Assembly (NCBI RefSeq): GCF_015160875.1 | Contig: NZ_CP063374.1 | Location: 4,281,501-4,345,500 of the forward strand | Reading direction: 5' to 3' | DNA length: 64,000 nucleotides | Origin: Streptomyces chromofuscus | GTDB taxonomy: Bacteria > Actinomycetota > Actinomycetes > Streptomycetales > Streptomycetaceae | In this document: positions 31,993-40,428 of the stretch, piece by piece | How the letters are laid out: every line of letters begins with the position of its first letter | Numbering within the stretch: the stretch's first letter is position 1 | Notes under the pieces: model-generated | What the model saw: only the letters and a program-made list of their open reading frames with translations | Databases searched by the model: none | What the model was told of the DNA's origin: nothing | Made by a program: the position numbers and the translations under genes

Positions 31993-34086
31993 ATGCGGAT
32001 GCGGTTCGAACCCGAGGCCGAGGAGGAGTTCGAGACGGCGTGTGTGCTGCTGGTCGACCGGCTGGTCCGGTGGGCCGGGGAGCAGAGGCTGCCGGTGGAC
32101 GAATTCACTGCCGAGGCGGCCCTGGACTACCGACACCGGGCGACTGCCGACGGCCGCCTGGGGCTGTGGGAGTCGCGCCATGTGGAGGAGCTACTGCTCT
32201 CCTGGCTTCCCCAGCAGGTCACTGAGCTTCCCGGGGAGGAACGCGCCGACGCCCCGGGCACACTGCGCACGCTGCTGCGCTATCTGCACGCCGCACAGTT
32301 GGCGGACCCGCGCGGCCCCTCACTCCAGGATTCGCTTGCCGCGGTCGACAGGGTCGCGGAACAGCATCTGGCGGCGATGACGGACCGCACTCGCTGGGGA
32401 TTGGCGAAGTTCTGGGCGATGACGGCCGCCGAGCAGGGCGTGGACGTCCTTGATGGGGCGGCGTTGCAGCGCTTTGCGGAGCGGGCGCGGCTCGGGGAGG
32501 TCGCCTACGATCAGCGGACCCTCGACGCGATTATGGAACGGCGGCTGGCCGACCGCGCGCTGTCCGGCTCGGCCCGGGCCGAGCCGCAACTGCCCGTGGT
32601 GCTTCCCCCGGATGGTGAACTGCGCCGCCGGGCCGAGGCGTCGACGACTGTGGCGCAGTTGCGCGGACTCGCCGAATGGGCGGGGCAGGGCGGCCGCCCG
32701 GTGACGGCGACGGGACGGTTGCGGATGGCGGAGGCCCGCGAGCTGGTGGACGCACTCGGCACCGGCGACAAGATCGAGGGCGTGCGCTCTTCGGCCGACC
32801 TGCCGCGGCTGGGACTGCTGGTGGAGTGGGCGAAGAAGGCGCGGCTGGTCCGGGTGGTCAAGGGGCGTCTGTACGCGGTGGCCAAGGCCCGGCCGGTGCT
32901 GGCCGACACGCTCCGGCTGTGGCTGCGCGTATTCGACGCGTGCTTCGAGCTGCGGCAGGCCCTGATCGGGGCACGCAGCGGCTGGCACGTCGAGTCGATG
33001 CTCTTCGACGTCTACGAGGACGTCCTGGACGACGTGCTGAACACGCTGTACAGCCTGCCGTACCCGATGCCCTGGCCGCGGCTGCGCGACACGGTACACC
33101 TGGCCTATCGGAGCTCCTTCCAGCTCGACGCCGGGCTGGACCTTCAGCACCGGATGTGGTTCGAGCACGCCGACCGGGACCTGCGCGCGGTGCTCGACCT
33201 GCTGGACGACCTGGGCGCGATCGAGCGTGACCGTGGGATGGCCGATCCGGTGTTCCTCGACATCGACATTTCCGATGCCGGTCCCGAGCGGCTCGCGGAC
33301 ATGCCGCCGGAGTTCGCGGAGCTGCTGGGCGTCGCGGGGGCGGCCACGGACCCGGCGGCGCGGGAGCGTGCCGATGCCCGGCGAGAGGAGCTGACCACCG
33401 GGCCGGTCGAGCTCATCCGTCTCACCGAACTCGGTACCCGGGCCGTACGACAGCGGTTGCTGGCGGCCGGCAGGGACGCACCGTTGGTCGGTGAACTGGC
33501 CCAGGCGTCGGCGGCCGGCCTGCTGGGGGTGCTGGCCGAGGACTACGACCCGGACGCCGCCCGCACGGAGCTGGCCGGCTGGATCACGGCCCGCGGCGAG
33601 CGGGAAGGTGCTCTGCGGCAACTGACCGACGCCGTGAGGGCCATGACCTTCCGCACACGCGCGCAGGCGATGCTCGACGTGCTCCTTGCGGCGTTGCCGG
33701 ACGGTGAGGGCGAGCGGCTGTTGCGCACGCTGCGGCGAGACACAGAGCTGGCGCCGCTGGCGCTGAACGCGCTGGCGCACCGTGAGTTGCTGTCCCCAGA
33801 GGACATGACCGATGCAGAGTCGCTGCTGGTGCTCGCCGAGAGCCTGCTTCAGCTCGTGGAGTTGGCGGGCGGCGGGGACGGCGCCGAGGAGACGCTGCGC
33901 GCCCAGGGCTCCCAGGCCAGGGACGCGGTTGCCGCCGCGTTGGACTCCGCGCACCCGGACCGGGCCGGACTCGACGAGCTCAGGCAGCTTGCGGCCCGGG
34001 CACTGGGTACCCACGGCGCCCGCGTCGGCCGTGCCCGGAAGGCGCGGCGCTCTTCAGGCAGGAGCGGCCGCAAGCGGCGCCGCTGA
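31993..34086 (+). CDS. Large unrecognised protein (697 residues)
   Basis: A soluble, mostly helical, acidic protein rich in Leu, Ala, Arg and Glu that ends in a strongly basic tail (RARKARRSSGRSGRKRRR). No Walker, nuclease or membrane motif is evident. The N-terminus reads MRMRFEPEAEEEFETACVLL. A short conserved-looking stretch, LRLWLRVFDACFELRQALIG, lies near residue 310, and the second half has several Leu-rich helical blocks. The first ATG at 31993 is chosen; ATG 31999 and GTG 31951 are alternatives, none with a good ribosome site. It lies 70 bases before the UPF0158 gene in the same direction, so the two may work together. I do not know its function; the basic tail could bind nucleic acid. 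Confidence 0.75.
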   Translation: MRMRFEPEAEEEFETACVLLVDRLVRWAGEQRLPVDEFTAEAALDYRHRATADGRLGLWESRHVEELLLSWLPQQVTELPGEERADAPGTLRTLLRYLHAAQLADPRGPSLQDSLAAVDRVAEQHLAAMTDRTRWGLAKFWAMTAAEQGVDVLDGAALQRFAERARLGEVAYDQRTLDAIMERRLADRALSGSARAEPQLPVVLPPDGELRRRAEASTTVAQLRGLAEWAGQGGRPVTATGRLRMAEARELVDALGTGDKIEGVRSSADLPRLGLLVEWAKKARLVRVVKGRLYAVAKARPVLADTLRLWLRVFDACFELRQALIGARSGWHVESMLFDVYEDVLDDVLNTLYSLPYPMPWPRLRDTVHLAYRSSFQLDAGLDLQHRMWFEHADRDLRAVLDLLDDLGAIERDRGMADPVFLDIDISDAGPERLADMPPEFAELLGVAGAATDPAARERADARREELTTGPVELIRLTELGTRAVRQRLLAAGRDAPLVGELAQASAAGLLGVLAEDYDPDAARTELAGWITARGEREGALRQLTDAVRAMTFRTRAQAMLDVLLAALPDGEGERLLRTLRRDTELAPLALNALAHRELLSPEDMTDAESLLVLAESLLQLVELAGGGDGAEETLRAQGSQARDAVAAALDSAHPDRAGLDELRQLAARALGTHGARVGRARKARRSSGRSGRKRRR

Positions 34087-34156
34087 CTGGGCAACACCGT
34101 CTGCCCCCAGGCGCCGGGTGCGTCGGCACTGACACGGAGCCGGGCGGAGGAAACTG

Positions 34157-34951
34157 ATGGGTCCCGGCGTCGTACGTCCTCGGTGGCGCGTCACCGTCGG
34201 AGTCGTGGTCGAGGGATGGGACGAGGACGGGCTACGGGCCCTGCGTGGCGCGCTCCACGCGCAGGACGGAGTGGCGTTGCTTGCGGCGTTGTGTCGTGGA
34301 CCCGTGCGTGAGGTGCTGCAGCTGGCCGGCGATGGTGTGGTTGGTGCCGCGGCGCAGGGCCTGCCGGGGGCCGCGGAGATGGCGGCCTTGTTTCTCGGCG
34401 CGCTCCAGGAGCGAGGCTTCCGGGGTGATGAGGAGCTGGTGGACCGGTTGCGCGCGGCCACGGGAGACGCGGCGATCCCCCTCCTGCGCCCGCTCGCGGT
34501 CGATCCGGAGATGCTCGCCATGCTGCTGGAGGGCGACCCGGCCGAGTCCGGTGGCCGGATCGATCTGTCCACCGGTGAGTGCCGGCCTGCGTTCACCGAT
34601 GAGCTGGGGCCTGGGCCCGAGGCCGAGGACGACGACGATCCCGAGCGATGGCTGTACGTGCCGGCTCTGGGGTCCCGGGCCGGTTACCGGGACATGGAGC
34701 TGTTCATCGAAGAGGTCGAGGACGCCGCGCTTGCCGACAGGCTGCGGATCGCCATCGGTGGGCGGGGCGCCTTCCGGCGCTTCAAGGACGTCCTTGCCGG
34801 TGACGAGTGCTCCTGGAGCCGGTACCACCGGTTCCGCGATGAGCGCCGGCGCGGCCGGGCCCGGGCCCGGCTGGCCAAGGAGGGCTACTGCCCGCCCATC
34901 AGCTTCCGTGTAGAGCCCAGCTCGGGTTCGTATTTTCCGGGGCCGGTATGA
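34157..34951 (+). CDS. UPF0158 family protein
   Basis: A 264-residue protein whose C-terminal half is the UPF0158 domain: RIDLSTGECRPAF, WLYVPALGSRAGYRDMELFI, then EEVEDAALADRLRIAIGGRG with AFRRFKDVL and WSRYHRFRDERRRGRARARL. The family has no tested activity. The N-terminal 130 residues are an extra helical region (LRALRGALHAQDGVALLAAL). ATG 34157 has GGAGGAAAC upstream. It follows the 697-residue gene by 70 bases and is the last island gene before the intact aminotransferase, which faces it. Confidence 0.82.
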   Translation: MGPGVVRPRWRVTVGVVVEGWDEDGLRALRGALHAQDGVALLAALCRGPVREVLQLAGDGVVGAAAQGLPGAAEMAALFLGALQERGFRGDEELVDRLRAATGDAAIPLLRPLAVDPEMLAMLLEGDPAESGGRIDLSTGECRPAFTDELGPGPEAEDDDDPERWLYVPALGSRAGYRDMELFIEEVEDAALADRLRIAIGGRGAFRRFKDVLAGDECSWSRYHRFRDERRRGRARARLAKEGYCPPISFRVEPSSGSYFPGPV

Positions 34952-35202
34952 CTCTCCATCTGTTTCCTGGTTCCGCGTCGGGCCAGGTCGGTTCCCCCGG
35001 TGAACTCGTTGCCGGCGCAGCAGCGGCGTCGCGGGGCGTGGTCCTGTCACAGGAGTGGGGCTTTCGGCTGCTCTCCACGTCGCGCGATAGAAATCAGAGC
35101 CGCGGCCCGGTTCACCTTGCCTTCCGCACGGGCGAACGGTGGCGGGCCGACCGGAGTCGGAGGACGGCCGCGCCAAGGACGACTGGCCCCATGGAGCGGC
35201 GG

Positions 35203-36405
35203 TCAGTGCGCGAACGTCTTGCGGAGCCGTTCCGCCGCGTCCGCCAGTACCTCGACGCGTTTGCAGAACGCGAACCGGACGTATGGTGCGCCGGCCTCTT
35301 TGTGGTCGTAGAAGACGGCGTTGGGGATGGCGACGACACCCGCCCGCTCAGGCAGGGTGCGGCAGAAGGCGAGGCCGTCGCTCTCGCCGAGGGGGCGGAT
35401 GTCGGTGGTGACGAAGTAGGTGCCGGTCGGCCGGAAGACGGTGAAGCCGGCGTCGGTGAGGCCCGCGCTGAGCAGGTCCCGCTTGGCGCGCAGGTCGTCA
35501 CGGAAGGCCGTGAAGTAGGCGTCGGGCAGGCGCAGGGCCTCGGCGACCGCGTACTGGAAGGGCCCGGAGGCGACGTACGTCAGGAACTGCTTCGCCGAAC
35601 GCACCGCCGTGACCAGGCCCGGTGAGGACGTGACCCACCCGACCTTCCAGCCGGTGAACGAATACGTCTTGCCGGCGGAGGAGATGGATACGGTGCGCTC
35701 CCGCATGCCGGGGAAGGTGGCCAGCGGCACGTGTTCGGCGTCGTCGAAGACCAGGTGCTCGTACACCTCGTCGGTCACGACGAGCAGATCCCGCTCGACG
35801 GCCAGCTCGGCGATCACGGCCAGCTCGGCGCGCGTCAGCACGGTGCCGGTCGGGTTGTGCGGGGTGTTGATCAGCAGCAGACGGGTGCGGTCGGTGACGG
35901 CGGCGCGCAGTTCGTCGAGGTCGAGGCGGAACGAGGCGCCGCCCTCGACGTGCGGGCGCAGCGTGACCGGCACCCGGGCGCCGCCCGCCATGGCGATGCA
36001 GGCCGCGTAGGAGTCGTAGTACGGCTCCAGGGCGATCACCTCGTCACCCGGCTCGACCAGCGCCAGCAGTGCGGCGGCGATCGCCTCCGTGGCACCCGCG
36101 GTGACCAGGACCTCGGTGTCGGGGTCGTAGGACAGCCCGTAGCGGCGCTGCTGGTGCGCGGCGACGGCGGTGCGCAGCTCGGGGATGCCCGGGCCGGGCG
36201 GGTACTGGTTGCCGCGCCCTTCGCGCAGGGCCCGCACGGCCGCGTCCCGGACCTCCTGGGGGCCGTCGGTGTCGGGGAAGCCCTGACCCAGATTGATCGA
36301 CCCCGTGCTCAAGGCCAGCGCGGACATCTCCGCGAAGATCGTCGTGCCGAACCCGGCGAGGCGGCGGTTGAGGAAGGGGCGCGCGGTGGAGGTCATGCCG
36401 GCCAT
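35203..36405 (-). CDS. PLP-dependent class I/II aminotransferase
   Basis: A 400-residue fold-type I aminotransferase of the KAT/DapC-like group. It starts with INLGQGFPDTDGP, has the AGATEAIAAALLALVEPGDE cofactor loop, NTPHNPTG, VVTDEVYEHLVFD, and the PLP lysine in SSAGKTYSFTGWKVGW (about residue 240). The C-terminus has YFVTTDIRPLGESDGLAFCR and FAFCKR, where an Arg binds the substrate carboxylate. Members act on N-succinyl-diaminopimelate, methionine, or kynurenine; the sequence alone does not decide. With a kynurenine cluster 9 kb away, kynurenine activity is worth a thought but is unproven. ATG 36405 or 36396 may start it. Its 3' third is duplicated at 30505-30945. Confidence 0.92.
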   Translation of the reverse strand: MAGMTSTARPFLNRRLAGFGTTIFAEMSALALSTGSINLGQGFPDTDGPQEVRDAAVRALREGRGNQYPPGPGIPELRTAVAAHQQRRYGLSYDPDTEVLVTAGATEAIAAALLALVEPGDEVIALEPYYDSYAACIAMAGGARVPVTLRPHVEGGASFRLDLDELRAAVTDRTRLLLINTPHNPTGTVLTRAELAVIAELAVERDLLVVTDEVYEHLVFDDAEHVPLATFPGMRERTVSISSAGKTYSFTGWKVGWVTSSPGLVTAVRSAKQFLTYVASGPFQYAVAEALRLPDAYFTAFRDDLRAKRDLLSAGLTDAGFTVFRPTGTYFVTTDIRPLGESDGLAFCRTLPERAGVVAIPNAVFYDHKEAGAPYVRFAFCKRVEVLADAAERLRKTFAH

Positions 36406-36535
36406 CCTGCGCGCAAGCTCTGGAGTTCCTCAACTCTGCTTTGGGCCCGTTCGCCGCCGGGCATCCCCTCCGCACGCAAGCGAACGAGGCGCCCACGGGG
36501 GGCCGCTTCGGGGGAAACGGAAGGAGGGTGACGCC

Positions 36536-36772
36536 ATGGTCTTCGGCATCATCCTGGCGCTGTTCATCGCCTTCGTGCTCGTCGGCATCGTGGCCGCGGC
36601 ACGCAGCGGCCGGAGCACCGGAGGCAGCCGGTCGCGCCGGCGCAGCCGTTCGTACGGCGGAGGCGGCGGCGACAGCTCGTGGGCCGGCGGGGGTGACTCC
36701 GGCGGCGGCTCGTCCTGCGGGGGCGGCTCGTCGTGCGGAGGCGGCGGCGGTGGATGCGGGGGAGGCAGCTGA
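36536..36772 (+). CDS. Small membrane peptide with Gly/Cys-rich tail
   Basis: A 78-residue protein. One membrane helix at residues 2-22 (VFGIILALFIAFVLVGIVAA) is followed by a basic Ser/Arg stretch (RSRRRSRSYGG) and a tail made almost only of Gly, Ser and Cys, including two GGGSSCGGGSSC blocks and a GGCGGGS end. ATG 36536 has GGAAGGAGG upstream. The tail repeats Cys at spacings of about 6-8 residues, which would suit metal binding or oxidative cross-linking, but no family is recognised by me. Function unknown. It lies between a divergent aminotransferase and a terminator. Confidence 0.8.
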   Translation: MVFGIILALFIAFVLVGIVAAARSGRSTGGSRSRRRSRSYGGGGGDSSWAGGGDSGGGSSCGGGSSCGGGGGGCGGGS

Positions 36773-36819
36773 CACGGGGCAGCTGAGCTCGTGAAGGGGG
36801 AACCGCATCCCTGCCGCGC

Positions 36820-36853
36820 GGCGCCCGCCGGGACTCCGGTCCGGGCGGGCGCC
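36820..36853 (+). terminator. Hairpin terminator after Gly/Cys-rich peptide gene
   Basis: A 10-base stem (GGCGCCCGCC / GGCGGGCGCC) enclosing a smaller GGAC/GTCC hairpin, 50 bases after the stop. Confidence 0.65.
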
Positions 36854-37161
36854 GTTCGCGCGCCCGTCTCCCGCCGTTCGCGCTCGCTCCGGCGTGCGCC
36901 GACCTCGCTCAGGCGTACGCCCTGGTTGAACAGTTGAGCTGAAGAACCCACTGAGGGATGGAAACCCAGCGAAGTTGGGTAAAAACGCTGTGCCACAGAC
37001 CCAGTTCATGATTCGCTCTACAACACCGACGCGGCCCTCTGACGTCCTGCGGACCCCGCCACCGACCGGACTCCTGACAGGCCGCCGGGCCGATCCCCCG
37101 GTGCCGACCGGGGCGCGCCGGACCCACACCGCCTTTCTTTGCGTGCTAGCGGAGCCGATCC
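36854..37161 (+). other. Intergenic region before DUF2617 gene
   Basis: No coding frame. A locally A-rich stretch with ACCCAGCGAAGTTGGGT (36964-36980), a small 7-base hairpin, followed by AAAAA could be a weak terminator or part of the DUF2617 promoter region. Nothing else is visible. Confidence 0.35.
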
Positions 37162-37752
37162 ATGCTCACGACCCTGAACACCTCCTACACCGACACGCGC
37201 GCGGCCGACCTCGCCTGGGCGCTGGGCCGTGAACCACTGCCCGCGCTCGCCACCCTCGACCTCGAACTTGCCGGTGCCAAGCTCCAGTTGCGCCTGCTCG
37301 GCGCGTCCCACCAGGTGCTCCTGGAGGAGGAGCGGAGCAACTGCTCGGAGACCGTGGCGTGCATCCCCGGCAGCAGCACGCCCCTGCCGCTCGGCGTCGC
37401 CAAACGAGTGGGGGACTGGGAGTACGAGTTCGCCGCACGGGTCGAGGCACTGTCGCCCGGCTCCTTCGCGGGCCGCGCGCAGGAGTTGCTGGCCCTCGTC
37501 TCCGACCACCCCAACGGCCTGGTCGGCGTCTTCCCCGGCAGCCCGCACGCCTTCACGGCCCTGCTCGCCCAGCACCACGAGGGCCAGGTCCACTGGCGGA
37601 CCTGGCACGCCTACCCGCAGGACGGCCAGTTGGTCGCGACGCGGACGCGGGTGGGGGTGAGAGCGGCGGTGAGCCGTAAACGCCGGGCGTCTTCCACAAG
37701 CCCGTCCGGGGGCCCCGCTGGGAAGATTGAGGACGAGGCCTTCAGGCCGTAA
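37162..37752 (+). CDS. DUF2617 family protein
   Basis: A 196-residue protein of the actinobacterial DUF2617 family. The domain covers residues 1 to about 170: LNTSYTDTRAADLAWALGRE, QLRLLGASHQVLLEE, the GDWEYEFAARVEALSPGSFA segment, LVGVFPGSPHAFTALLA and VHWRTWHAYPQDGQLVATRT. The last 25 residues (from KRRASSTSP) are not family sequence: they are translated from a dispersed Streptomyces repeat (37688-37765) that replaces the natural stop. ATG 37162 has CGGAG upstream. Family function unknown; Streptomyces members usually sit beside the spermidine-synthase-like gene that follows, as here. Confidence 0.88.
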   Translation: MLTTLNTSYTDTRAADLAWALGREPLPALATLDLELAGAKLQLRLLGASHQVLLEEERSNCSETVACIPGSSTPLPLGVAKRVGDWEYEFAARVEALSPGSFAGRAQELLALVSDHPNGLVGVFPGSPHAFTALLAQHHEGQVHWRTWHAYPQDGQLVATRTRVGVRAAVSRKRRASSTSPSGGPAGKIEDEAFRP

Positions 37753-37765
37753 GCGGGGTCCGGCG
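37688..37765 (+). repeat. Dispersed Streptomyces intergenic repeat
   Basis: TCTTCCACAAGCCCGTCCGG, then AAGATTGAGGACGAGGCCTT and CAGGCCGTAAGCGGGG match a short repeat that I recall from many Streptomyces intergenic regions (usual form ACAAGCCCGTCCGGCGATTG followed by AGGACGAG...). Here it is interrupted by about 13 extra bases after CCGGGGG. It overlaps the 3' end of the DUF2617 frame. Confidence 0.6.
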
Positions 37766-37871
37766 GGTGCGACCCCGGCGACGTCGATCCAAACGCCGCG
37801 AGCCTCGCAACACGCGGTTCCACACGTGTGGGTGACGAAGCGCACCGCACCCGTGACGTAACGTCGCAGTC

Positions 37872-39449
37872 GTGATCGACCCGCACGCGCCAGCCCCACC
37901 CGGCACCCCGCCTCCCTGGCGCGCCCCCGCCCGGATCCCCGTACGGCAGTCGACCGGACGGTTCCTGGTCCTCGCGGGCGTGTTCGTCTGCGCGGCCTGC
38001 GGACTGGTGTACGAACTGGAGCTCGTCGCCCTTGCCTCCTACTTGATCGGCGACTCGGTCACCCAGGCGTCCGTCGTGCTGTCCGTCATGGTCTTCGCGA
38101 TGGGCGTCGGCTCCCTCGCCGCCAAGCGGCTGCGCCGCCACGCCGCCGCCGGCTTCGGCGCCGTCGAGGCGACCCTCGCCCTGGTCGGCGGCTGCAGCGC
38201 GATGGCCCTCTACGCCGTCTTCGCCTGGACCGGCGACTGGGGCGGCCCGTGGGCCGACGGCCCCCGCTGGCTGCTGGTCGCGTTCTCCCTCGCCATCGGC
38301 CTGCTGATCGGCGCGGAGATCCCCCTGCTGATGGAGCTGATCCAGCGCGTCCGCCGCCAGGACGCGGGCGGCGCGGTGGCCGACCTCTTCGCCGCGGACT
38401 ACGTCGGCGCCCTGGTCGGCGGTCTCGCCTTTCCCTTCCTCCTGCTGCCGTTCCTGGGCCAGTTGACCGGCGCCCTGCTCACCGGCGCGGTCAACGTCGT
38501 CGCCGGCGGCTGCCTAGTCCTCGGCCTGTTCCACCGCGACCTGACGCGTCGCGCCCGCCGGCTGCTGGTCGTCGCCAACGTCGCCGTCCTCGGCCTCCTC
38601 GCCACGGGCGCCGTCCTCGTCGACGACTTCGAACGCGCGGCCCGCACCGCCGTCTACGGCGGGGACGTCCGCGTGGCCCTCCAGTCGGACGTGCAGGAGA
38701 TCGTCCTGACCGGCGGCACCGAGGGCCGCCCCCTCGACCTCTTCATCGACGGCCGGCTGCGCGCCGGCGGACGCGACGAGCGCCGGTACCACGAGGCGCT
38801 GGTGCACCCCGCGATGAACGGCACGCACGCGCGCGTGCTGATCCTGGGCGGCGGGGACGGCCTGGCCGCGCGCGAGGTGCTGCGGCACCCGGGGGTGCGG
38901 CACGTCGACATCGTGGAGATCGACCCGGCGGTGGTGGAGCTGGCGGGCCGGGACGACGCGCTGTCCGAACTCAACCACCACGCGTACGACGACCCCCGCG
39001 TCCACGTCACCACGGTCGACGCCTTCCGCTGGCTGCGGGGCGCGCCGCGGGCGGCGTACGACGTGGTGATCGCGGATCTGCCCGACCCGGGCATCACGGC
39101 CAGCACCAAGCTGTACTCCCTGGAGTTCTACGGCCTGGTCCGGCGGGTCCTGGCGGACGGCGGCCGTCTGTCCGTGCACGCGGGACCGGTCCACACACGC
39201 CCGCGGGTGTTCTGGACGGTCGAGACGACGATCCGCGCGGCGGGCCTGCACACCGCCCCGCACCGGGTCTTCGGCCGCGACTCCGCGTCCACCGCCGACC
39301 GCGCCCCCGGCCCGTCCCGCACCCCGCAGGACTGGGGCTTCGTCCTGGCCGCCCCGCGGGGCACGCCGCCCCTGGCCGCCGCGGAGCAGGCGCTGACGAC
39401 ACGGGTGACGGGGCTGCCCGCGTCGACGTTGGTGCATCCGAGGTACTGA
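37872..39449 (+). CDS. Membrane-fused spermidine synthase-like methyltransferase-fold protein
   Basis: A 525-residue fusion. Residues about 30-255 hold about seven membrane spans (VLAGVFVCAACGLVYELELV, GLLIGAEIPLLMELI). Residues about 290-500 form a spermidine-synthase-type Rossmann domain: LFIDGRLRAGGRDERRYHEA, the nucleotide loop VLILGGGDGLAAREVLRH, VDIVEIDPAVVELA, and VVIADLPDPG in place of the catalytic D-x-x-DP. The Asp residues that bind polyamines differ from true SpeE, so the substrate is open. GTG 37872 starts it, with a weak ribosome site. Location: inner membrane, catalytic domain in the cytosol. It follows DUF2617. Confidence 0.88.
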   Translation: MIDPHAPAPPGTPPPWRAPARIPVRQSTGRFLVLAGVFVCAACGLVYELELVALASYLIGDSVTQASVVLSVMVFAMGVGSLAAKRLRRHAAAGFGAVEATLALVGGCSAMALYAVFAWTGDWGGPWADGPRWLLVAFSLAIGLLIGAEIPLLMELIQRVRRQDAGGAVADLFAADYVGALVGGLAFPFLLLPFLGQLTGALLTGAVNVVAGGCLVLGLFHRDLTRRARRLLVVANVAVLGLLATGAVLVDDFERAARTAVYGGDVRVALQSDVQEIVLTGGTEGRPLDLFIDGRLRAGGRDERRYHEALVHPAMNGTHARVLILGGGDGLAAREVLRHPGVRHVDIVEIDPAVVELAGRDDALSELNHHAYDDPRVHVTTVDAFRWLRGAPRAAYDVVIADLPDPGITASTKLYSLEFYGLVRRVLADGGRLSVHAGPVHTRPRVFWTVETTIRAAGLHTAPHRVFGRDSASTADRAPGPSRTPQDWGFVLAAPRGTPPLAAAEQALTTRVTGLPASTLVHPRY

Positions 39450-39527
39450 GGGTGTGGACGCCTCGGCCGGGCGAGTTGCCGTCGAGGGGAGAGTAGTTCC
39501 GGTCACCCCCGGGTAGGCTCCGTCGGC

Positions 39528-40379
39528 ATGGAGCATGAGGTGTTCGTTCCGGTTTCCCCCGCTCGGCTGGGCGAGGCGCTGGCCGACCCCGCGCGGGTCG
39601 CCCGGGCGGTTCCCGGGCTCCAGCAGGAGGCGGGGGCCGAACCCGTCGCCGGTCGGCTGAAGGTGCGGGTGGGCAGCCACTCCATCACCTATCGCGGCAC
39701 CGTACGGGTCACCGCGCAGGACGACGGGTCGTACGCCGTCGAGGGCGACGCCACCGAGACGCGCGGCACCGGCTCGGTCAAACTCGCGCTCACCGTCCGC
39801 CTACGCGAGACCGACGGCGGCACCACCGTCACCGTCCAGGGCACCGCGGCGGCCGACGGCCGTATCACCGAGTTGCCCGGGGAAACGGTCCACTCCGCCG
39901 TGACCCGCCTGCTCAACCGCACGGCGGAGAACCTGGCCACCGAGCCCGGCCGGGGAACGCCCGAGGCCGGCGAGGAGCGGGCGGAAAGGGCGCCGGAGCC
40001 CGGCGAGGAGCGGCAGCAGGGCGCGTCGGCCGTCGCCGAGGAGTCCTCGCCCGAGTCCGACACCGAGGTACCGCCCGCCTCCCCGGAGCCGGTGGCCGAC
40101 GAACCCGGCCTCGCCGAGGACGGCGCGGAAGAGGCGGCCCCCGCCCGGGACTTCCCCGAGGCAGCCGAGCCTCCCGCCGAAGCCGCGCACGCGCGCCGCA
40201 CGATGATCGGCCGCAGCGCGGAGGAGGTCGACCACGCCCCGCCCCGTGGCCGTTACGCCCCCGTCCCGGCCCCGCAGACGATCGCGCAGAACCCCACCCT
40301 CCGCTGGGCGGCCCCCGCCGCCGCGCTGGTCGTGGCGGGCGCCATCGTCCTGGGCCGCGCCCTGCGCCGCCGCCAGTGA
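39528..40379 (+). CDS. SRPBCC (CoxG-like) domain protein with C-terminal membrane anchor
   Basis: A 283-residue protein. Residues 1-140 form an SRPBCC/CoxG-like lipid- or ligand-binding fold (MEHEVFVPVSPARLGEALAD, VARAVPGLQQE, KVRVGSHSITYRGTVRVTAQ, LPGETVHSAVTRLLNRTAEN). A Glu/Pro/Ala-rich linker follows, then a conserved block TMIGRSAEEVDHAPPRGRYA and one membrane helix near the end (WAAPAAALVVAGAIVLGRAL) with an RRR anchor. Such proteins sit at the membrane's inner face and may carry small hydrophobic ligands; CoxG in carboxydotrophs anchors CO dehydrogenase, but no cox genes are here. ATG 39528 follows a weak ribosome site. Confidence 0.82.
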   Translation: MEHEVFVPVSPARLGEALADPARVARAVPGLQQEAGAEPVAGRLKVRVGSHSITYRGTVRVTAQDDGSYAVEGDATETRGTGSVKLALTVRLRETDGGTTVTVQGTAAADGRITELPGETVHSAVTRLLNRTAENLATEPGRGTPEAGEERAERAPEPGEERQQGASAVAEESSPESDTEVPPASPEPVADEPGLAEDGAEEAAPARDFPEAAEPPAEAAHARRTMIGRSAEEVDHAPPRGRYAPVPAPQTIAQNPTLRWAAPAAALVVAGAIVLGRALRRRQ

Positions 40380-40428
40380 CCCACCGCGACCGGACAGGCC
40401 CCCTTGATCCTCCCAGTAGGGTCGTCCC

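Noticed and set aside
34948..35625. Plus-strand frame starting as ATGA overlap with the UPF0158 stop
   Set aside because: The overlap looks like translational coupling, but the frame soon runs antisense through the aminotransferase gene and the first 70 codons have weak third-position bias. I do not support it as a gene.
35203..36405. Assigning the aminotransferase as a kynurenine aminotransferase
   Set aside because: The family includes KAT, methionine and DapC-type enzymes that cannot be separated by motifs alone, and the kynurenine genes are 9 kb away in a separate operon.
36940..36990. Possible tRNA or small structured RNA in the A-rich region before DUF2617
   Set aside because: No cloverleaf, no TTCRA loop and no CCA-adjacent acceptor stem can be drawn; only a 7-base hairpin is present.
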